NCBI GenBank assembly: GCA_964396225.1
Contig: CAYNEL010000039.1
Coordinates: 1-8,424 of the forward strand
Length of the DNA stretch: 8,424 nt
Reading direction: 5' to 3'
Source: CAYNEL01 sp964396225
GTDB taxonomy: Bacteria > Patescibacteriota > Minisyncoccia > Moranbacterales > UBA1568
Of the stretch, positions 5,592 to 8,424 are shown piece by piece; positions within the stretch are counted from its first letter, which is position 1, and every line of letters starts with the position of its first letter. A model generated the notes under the pieces. It did no database searches, was not told the DNA's origin, and was given only the letters and a program-made list of their open reading frames with translations. A program made the position numbers and the translations under genes.

Positions 5592-6044
5592 TCACCTCCC
5601 TTTGCGGCTCCGGTGTTTGAGGCCGAGATACCCCGCCGCCCCTCGTTTGGTGACGGCCGGCCGATCCTCGGTCAAGGCGTGGGCCCGCTGGACGGCCGGA
5701 TCGAGAGCGGCCCCTTTGCGTACCGGTTTGGCCGCGGACATCCCCGCCCAGTGCCGAACGTCCGCTTCCGAACAACGGGCCGGCTTGGCGCCCATGGAAA
5801 GCTTCCTCAGGAAAACGATGCGCCCGGGACGCCTCTCCCCCGGCACGCCTAGGATAGCCCGGGCCACGACGTCGGGCACCTGCCAGAGGTTACGTTTCGT
5901 GCCGTCGGCGCACAGGATATTCCGGTACTCGTTGCTACTCCCCTCGGCCATCCGGGACATGAGATCGGCCACCTGCTCATTGGCTTCGCCCAAGGCCTCG
6001 ACGAAAAACTGCGGGTACTGCTTGCGCCAGTCACTCTCATGCAT
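5592..6044 (-). CDS. Unrecognised soluble protein, 150 aa
   Basis: No family recognised. The gene is well supported: AGGAGGA lies about 6 bases before the ATG at 6044 and a strong terminator follows the stop. It has no signal peptide or membrane helix. The N-terminal half (about 1-90) looks folded and mixed: WRKQYPQFFVEALGEANEQV (6-25), ADGTKRNLWQVPDVVARAIL (46-65) and RPGRIVFLRKLSMG (72-85). The C-terminal third is basic, Ala/Arg-rich and probably extended, ending in KHRSRKGR. The first part, with a run that may be helix then a small sheet, could be a small binding domain; the basic tail would favour nucleic acid or ribosome contact. Two cysteines (45 and 91) do not form an obvious metal site. 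Single-gene unit by its signals. Confidence 0.8.
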   Translation of the reverse strand: MHESDWRKQYPQFFVEALGEANEQVADLMSRMAEGSSNEYRNILCADGTKRNLWQVPDVVARAILGVPGERRPGRIVFLRKLSMGAKPARCSEADVRHWAGMSAAKPVRKGAALDPAVQRAHALTEDRPAVTKRGAAGYLGLKHRSRKGR

Positions 6045-6136
6045 GATGCTTCCTCCTCTCTCAGCAATAGGAAAAGAACTGCCTCAAAGACCGTCACAGA
6101 ATGCCACGCTTCTTGTTTCCGGTCAAGCGGCTCCGG

Positions 6137-6529
6137 TCAGTTCATCCGGAGGATAGTGTACTGGAGGAAACCGGCGAACGTCACCCAGAGGAGGTAAGGC
6201 AGATTGGCGTAGGCGATCCACGGCGCCGTCTGACGGATGGCAAAGAGCGCCCACGCGAGCGTCACCCAGACCAGGACGAGGTCGGCCATGGCGAGCGAGA
6301 GACTGCCGAGTCCCATTTGGAGAGGCGTGAAGGCAAGATTGGAAACGAGGTTGAGGACGAACGGCAAAAGCGTCCGGAACGGGATACTGCCCGCGCGATA
6401 GAGACGCCACGCCTGCCAATACGTGACGGCCATGACGAGATAGAGCACCGTCCATACCGGTCCGAAGACGGAGGCTGGAGGGGCCCAGTCGGGCTTGGCA
6501 AGAGCGAGGTACCAAACGGCTTGATCCAT
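6137..6529 (-). CDS. tspO: TspO/MBR family protein, short form lacking the first helix, 130 aa
   Basis: A tryptophan-rich membrane protein of the TspO/translocator family, which binds porphyrins and related ligands in other organisms. The signature is clear: WYLALAKPDWAPPASVFGPV near the start, then WTVLYLVMAVTYW, LPFVLNLVSNLAFTPLQMGL, a DLVLVWVTLAWALFAI helix, and PYLLWVTFAGFLQYTI before the C-terminal RMN. Typical TspO proteins are about 150-165 residues with five helices. Here the 'WYxxLxKPxWxPP' loop, normally after helix 1, lies at residues about 6-15, so only helices 2-5 remain. The frame upstream (TTG at 6535, then a stop at 6578-6580) adds no full helix. The ATG at 6529 has no SD and follows a terminator T-tract by 4 bases, so expression may depend on read-through. 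Confidence 0.9.
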   Translation of the reverse strand: MDQAVWYLALAKPDWAPPASVFGPVWTVLYLVMAVTYWQAWRLYRAGSIPFRTLLPFVLNLVSNLAFTPLQMGLGSLSLAMADLVLVWVTLAWALFAIRQTAPWIAYANLPYLLWVTFAGFLQYTILRMN

Positions 6530-6533
6530 AGTC

Positions 6534-6563
6534 AAAAAAAGAAAGACGGCCGGGTGGCTGTCT
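6534..6563 (-). terminator. Terminator or attenuator directly before tspO
   Basis: On the minus strand, AGACAGCC and GGCCGTCT form a stem of 8 pairs with one A-C mismatch around ACCC. It is followed by TTCTTTTTTT ending 4 bases before the tspO ATG. It lies 15 bases past the TGA of the two-helix protein gene. The form fits a moderate terminator; its position makes it a candidate attenuator. Confidence 0.65.
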
Positions 6564-6577
6564 ACAAGGGGAAAGAT

Positions 6578-6814
6578 TCAGATCTTGATGGCTTTGATCT
6601 CGTCGGTGGCCCGGAGGACGTTCCAACGGCAGAGGCTGTAACAACCGAAGAGGATGAGGTTCCAGCCGATGAGCCAGGCGCCGCCCCGATCATCCACCCA
6701 ATCCACGAGGAACACGATCGGGAAAGCCAACACCACGAGATACCCAGCCACTTGCCAGAAGAAACCCAGGGTGGCGAAATAGCGGAAACGCAAAATAGCG
6801 TCTTCTTCCTCCAT
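6578..6814 (-). CDS. Small two-helix membrane protein, 78 aa, unknown
   Basis: I do not recognise a named family. The N-terminal 13 residues (MEEEDAILRFRYF) are charged. Residues about 14-37 (ATLGFFWQVAGYLVVLAFPIVFLV) form helix 1, a short loop VDWVDDRGGA follows, and residues about 45-62 (WLIGWNLILFGCYSLCRW) form helix 2. The C-terminus is NVLRATDEIKAIKI. The composition suggests an alpha-helical hairpin in the membrane with its ends in the cytoplasm. No SD precedes the ATG at 6814; the upstream leader is A-rich, and GGAGGAAGAAG just inside the gene could serve a TTG seven codons in, but the ATG is simpler. An extended -10 promoter at 6880-6888 fits. It shares a reading frame with tspO, separated by one stop and a terminator, but does not look like the missing tspO helix. 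Confidence 0.72.
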   Translation of the reverse strand: MEEEDAILRFRYFATLGFFWQVAGYLVVLAFPIVFLVDWVDDRGGAWLIGWNLILFGCYSLCRWNVLRATDEIKAIKI

Positions 6815-6879
6815 AGGTTTTGTTGTTTGTGTTTACCCCCGAGGAGTCCGCCTGATTTGGGACGGATTCCCGCGACCCT

Positions 6880-6888
6880 ATTATACCA
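6880..6888 (-). promoter_or_regulatory. Extended -10 promoter (TGGTATAAT) for the two-helix protein
   Basis: A perfect TATAAT preceded by TGG on the minus strand. RNA would start near 6873, with a leader of about 58 nt. The hexamer overlaps the TAA stop codon (6881-6883) of the upstream metallopeptidase gene. Confidence 0.65.
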
Positions 6889-7444
6889 TACCGGGACGGA
6901 GCCGGCGGAGGGCGCGCCGGCGGGCGCGATAATCCGGCAGGGTTTCGGCCACTAGCCGCCAGAAACGCTCTCCGTGGTTCATCTCGATGAGGTGGCAGAG
7001 TTCGTGCACCACCACGTAGTCGGCGAGTGCCGGCGGCAGGAGGGCTAGACGGTAGTTGAAGGACAGCCGGCCCGTCTGCGAGGCGCTCCCCCAGCGAGTG
7101 CGTTGGTCGCGGATACTGATCCCGGTCACCCGCACGCCGTAGTGGGCGCTGAAAAAGGCCACCCGTCCGGCGACGAGCGCCCGGGCCACCTCGCAGTGGG
7201 CCAGGTAGCGGTCCCGGGCCTCCGCCCGGCGGAGGAGGAGCGTCTCCGGTGGGAGGCCGAACTGCCGGAGGGTGCGCTCGAGCCAGCCCGCCTGGCGCAC
7301 CAGAAACTGCTCGATGTACCAGAGCGGCGTGCGGGGCGGCGCCGAGAGGGTAACGCTCCCGTCGGCCCCCACGGAGAGGAGGAGCCGCCGCATCCCGCGC
7401 CGGCGGCGGAGCTTCACGCCGATATCGTTATGCTGGAAAGTCAT
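6881..7444 (-). CDS. YgjP-like zinc metallopeptidase (DUF45, M48-related), 187 aa
   Basis: A predicted cytoplasmic zinc-dependent peptidase of the YgjP/DUF45 family. The active site is intact: HELCH at 147-151 gives two His ligands and the catalytic Glu148, with H157 in MNHGERFW as the likely third ligand (HExxH-x5-H). The conserved TRWGS (116-120), the LSFNYRLALLPP stretch (127-138) and the final PDYRARRRALRR segment (170-181) also match. Length is slightly below the usual 220-240, mostly at the N-terminus. The ATG at 7444 overlaps the stop of the DUF167 gene (ATGA) and has no SD, so translation depends on coupling. The stop lies within the next gene's -10. Physiological substrate is unknown for this family. 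Confidence 0.92.
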   Translation of the reverse strand: MTFQHNDIGVKLRRRRGMRRLLLSVGADGSVTLSAPPRTPLWYIEQFLVRQAGWLERTLRQFGLPPETLLLRRAEARDRYLAHCEVARALVAGRVAFFSAHYGVRVTGISIRDQRTRWGSASQTGRLSFNYRLALLPPALADYVVVHELCHLIEMNHGERFWRLVAETLPDYRARRRALRRLRPGMV

Positions 7445-7665
7445 CGGGAGAGAAGGTCAAGGACTTTGTGCTTGTCGAAGGCGCCGGAGCGGAGCGTGAG
7501 GCGGGAGGATGGGACGCCGAGATGTGCCGCGAGGAGGCGGATGACCGCCTGATTGGCCTTGCCCTCGACGGGCGGGACCTTGACCGCCACCCGGAAATGC
7601 GTCGCATCCGTCTCCTCCACCCGCTCCTCCCGGGCGTTGGTTTTCACGGTGACAAAGAGCCGCAT
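7441..7665 (-). CDS. DUF167 / YggU family protein (UPF0235), 74 aa
   Basis: A small alpha/beta protein of the DUF167/YggU family, whose function is not established. The family core is present: VTVKTNAREERVEE (6-19), VAVKVPPVEGKANQAVI (27-43, with the diagnostic P..GKAN), then LAAHLGVPSSRLTLRSGAFDKHKVLDL to the end. It is short at the C-terminus but within the family range. It is the middle gene of a three-gene run: its ATG lies 4 bases after the DUF1761 stop (TGA-GGTC-ATG) and its stop overlaps the metallopeptidase start. The GAGG overlapping the upstream stop is too close for a standard SD, so re-initiation is likely. Confidence 0.92.
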   Translation of the reverse strand: MRLFVTVKTNAREERVEETDATHFRVAVKVPPVEGKANQAVIRLLAAHLGVPSSRLTLRSGAFDKHKVLDLLSR

Positions 7666-7669
7666 GACC

Positions 7670-8092
7670 TCAGCTCCACGTGGAGAGGATCCAGCCGGCG
7701 GCGACCATGAAAACGAGTTGGTACCCAGCCTGGATGGAAAAACGCGCCCGCTTCACCGGATTGGGATCGTTGTTCCACATAGCCGTCCCGCCGAGCACCG
7801 GCACGATGAAGCCGAGCCAGAGAAAGACGGCTACCTCGATTGGCGAAGTATCGCTCCATGCTTTGACAAAATGGGCCAGGATATACGCCTGGAGAATGGC
7901 GAGGGCGAACTGGATGCCATAGAGCGGGCCAGCCTCTTTTTGCATCTGCTTCCTCCGCTCGAGATCGAGCGCATCCGCGCCGATGATCCGTAGCCAAGCC
8001 TTGCCGAAGAGCGGCCCGTACCACACCATCCCGAGCACCATCGAAAACACCGCCGCGCCGATGACTGCCCACCAATTGATGATGATTTCCAT
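7670..8092 (-). CDS. DUF1761 integral membrane protein, 140 aa
   Basis: A polytopic membrane protein of the DUF1761 family; function unknown. Four hydrophobic segments are visible: about 5-25 (with the family signature VLGMVWYGPLFGKAW at 19-33), 57-77 (YGIQFALAILQAYILAHFV), 85-107 (IEVAVFLWLGFIVPVLGGTAMW) and 120-138 (FSIQAGYQLVFMVAAGWIL). A basic, charged loop (LERRKQMQKEA, 44-54) joins helices 1 and 2 and should be cytoplasmic. The ATG at 8092 has no SD; a 4-bp hairpin at 8092-8103 touches it. It is the first gene of the run with DUF167 and the YgjP-like peptidase, driven by TATAAT at 8138. Confidence 0.9.
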   Translation of the reverse strand: MEIIINWWAVIGAAVFSMVLGMVWYGPLFGKAWLRIIGADALDLERRKQMQKEAGPLYGIQFALAILQAYILAHFVKAWSDTSPIEVAVFLWLGFIVPVLGGTAMWNNDPNPVKRARFSIQAGYQLVFMVAAGWILSTWS

Positions 8093-8137
8093 ACCGTAAG
8101 GTAAAGGGTTATGGATCGAGCGTTGTCAGTCGTCTCT

Positions 8138-8143
8138 ATTATA
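8138..8143 (-). promoter_or_regulatory. -10 element of the DUF1761-DUF167-YgjP operon
   Basis: A perfect TATAAT on the minus strand, about 45 bases before the ATG at 8092, with no clear -35 or TGN extension. It overlaps the TAA stop (8139-8141) of the upstream DUF1905 gene and is followed by AGAGACG, close to the AGGGTCG after the TATAAT at 6880. Confidence 0.55.
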
Positions 8144-8424
8144 CCCCCACGGCCAATGTGACCCGCACCCGGTCCCCCGCCCGGAGATCTTCCTTGCGGC
8201 GGACGAGCGCCTTAAGCGGCAGGAGGTACGTCTCGCTCCGGCGGTCGGGAAAGATGGATGTCCGCCATGTCGTCCGGCCGATCGTCACTGAGACCGGAAG
8301 CGAGCCAAATCCTTTGGCGAGCGAGCCGTAGCGCCGCTTCAAATCGGCGGAGAGCTTTTTCGGCAGCGAGATGAAATGCCAGGCGGCCGTCCCGCCCGGG
8401 TACAACCACACGCTTTCGGTGAAG
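8139..8424 (-). CDS. DUF1905 domain protein, 5' end cut by window edge
   Basis: The visible 94 residues match DUF1905: FTESVWLYPGGTAAWHFISL at the left, then GFGSLPVSVTIGRTTWRTSI and a YLLPLKALVRRKEDLRAGDR segment before the C-terminal VTLAVGV. The function of this small beta-barrel-like domain is unknown; it sometimes occurs with YdeI/OmpD-associated domains. The frame runs open to the right edge. A GTG at 8411 could be a start, but the in-frame FTES before it is how the family normally begins, so the true start is probably only a few codons outside the window. The stop is inside the next operon's -10 element. Confidence 0.88.
   Translation of the reverse strand, partial: FTESVWLYPGGTAAWHFISLPKKLSADLKRRYGSLAKGFGSLPVSVTIGRTTWRTSIFPDRRSETYLLPLKALVRRKEDLRAGDRVRVTLAVGV

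Noticed and set aside
6119..6144. Repeated TCCGG words around the tspO stop
   Set aside because: Short words with no T-tract and imperfect symmetry; not a convincing terminator.
6101..6955. Plus-strand frame of 284 codons across tspO and the two-helix gene
   Set aside because: It spans several minus-strand genes and their intergenic signals; its composition (Glu/Arg/His) is typical of the complement of membrane-protein genes.
8092..8103. TACC-GTAA-GGTA hairpin touching the DUF1761 start codon
   Set aside because: A four-pair stem is too weak to support a regulatory claim.
1..8424. CRISPR array, tRNA/rRNA, insertion sequence or phage genes
   Set aside because: No spaced direct repeats, no RNA-gene signatures and no transposase, integrase or phage motifs seen on either strand.

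Overview
The window is a compact, GC-rich bacterial chromosome segment with no rRNA, tRNA, CRISPR array, transposase or phage gene. It most resembles the gene-dense, small-protein-rich genomes of Patescibacteria (CPR). This rests on family resemblance and style: start codons with little or no Shine-Dalgarno (SD) sequence, -10 elements set on or next to start and stop codons, a TspO protein without its first helix, and a 7-bp tandem repeat inside a coding region. The assignment is moderately confident; no marker gene is present.

Layout. Nearly everything is on the minus strand. From the right edge leftwards: a partial DUF1905 protein; an operon of a DUF1761 membrane protein, a DUF167/YggU protein and a YgjP-like zinc metallopeptidase; a two-helix membrane protein; a terminator; a short TspO/MBR protein; an unrecognised 150-aa protein with a strong terminator; a conserved but uncharacterised 167-aa protein; a membrane-anchored extracytoplasmic protein; a secreted alpha/beta hydrolase co-transcribed with a GT4 glycosyltransferase; and, past a plus-strand island, a second GT4 glycosyltransferase cut by the left edge.

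The exception is a plus-strand island at about 1074-1990. It holds three very small genes (91, 65 and 59 aa), each predicted to encode a single-pass membrane protein. The first has a near-consensus sigma70 promoter and is closed by its own terminator. The second and third overlap by ATGA and are closed by another terminator. I recognise none of the three proteins, and this is the best candidate here for an undescribed system.

The two glycosyltransferases, the anchored hydrolase, the extracytoplasmic protein and several small membrane proteins suggest a cell-surface role for much of the window. Only the coupled hydrolase-glycosyltransferase pair and the DUF1761-DUF167-YgjP run are supported as operons. 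Other recurring structure: TATACTGG before three minus-strand genes; TATAATAG before two others, each time overlapping the upstream gene's TAA stop; and four perfect 7-bp repeats in the interdomain linker of one glycosyltransferase.
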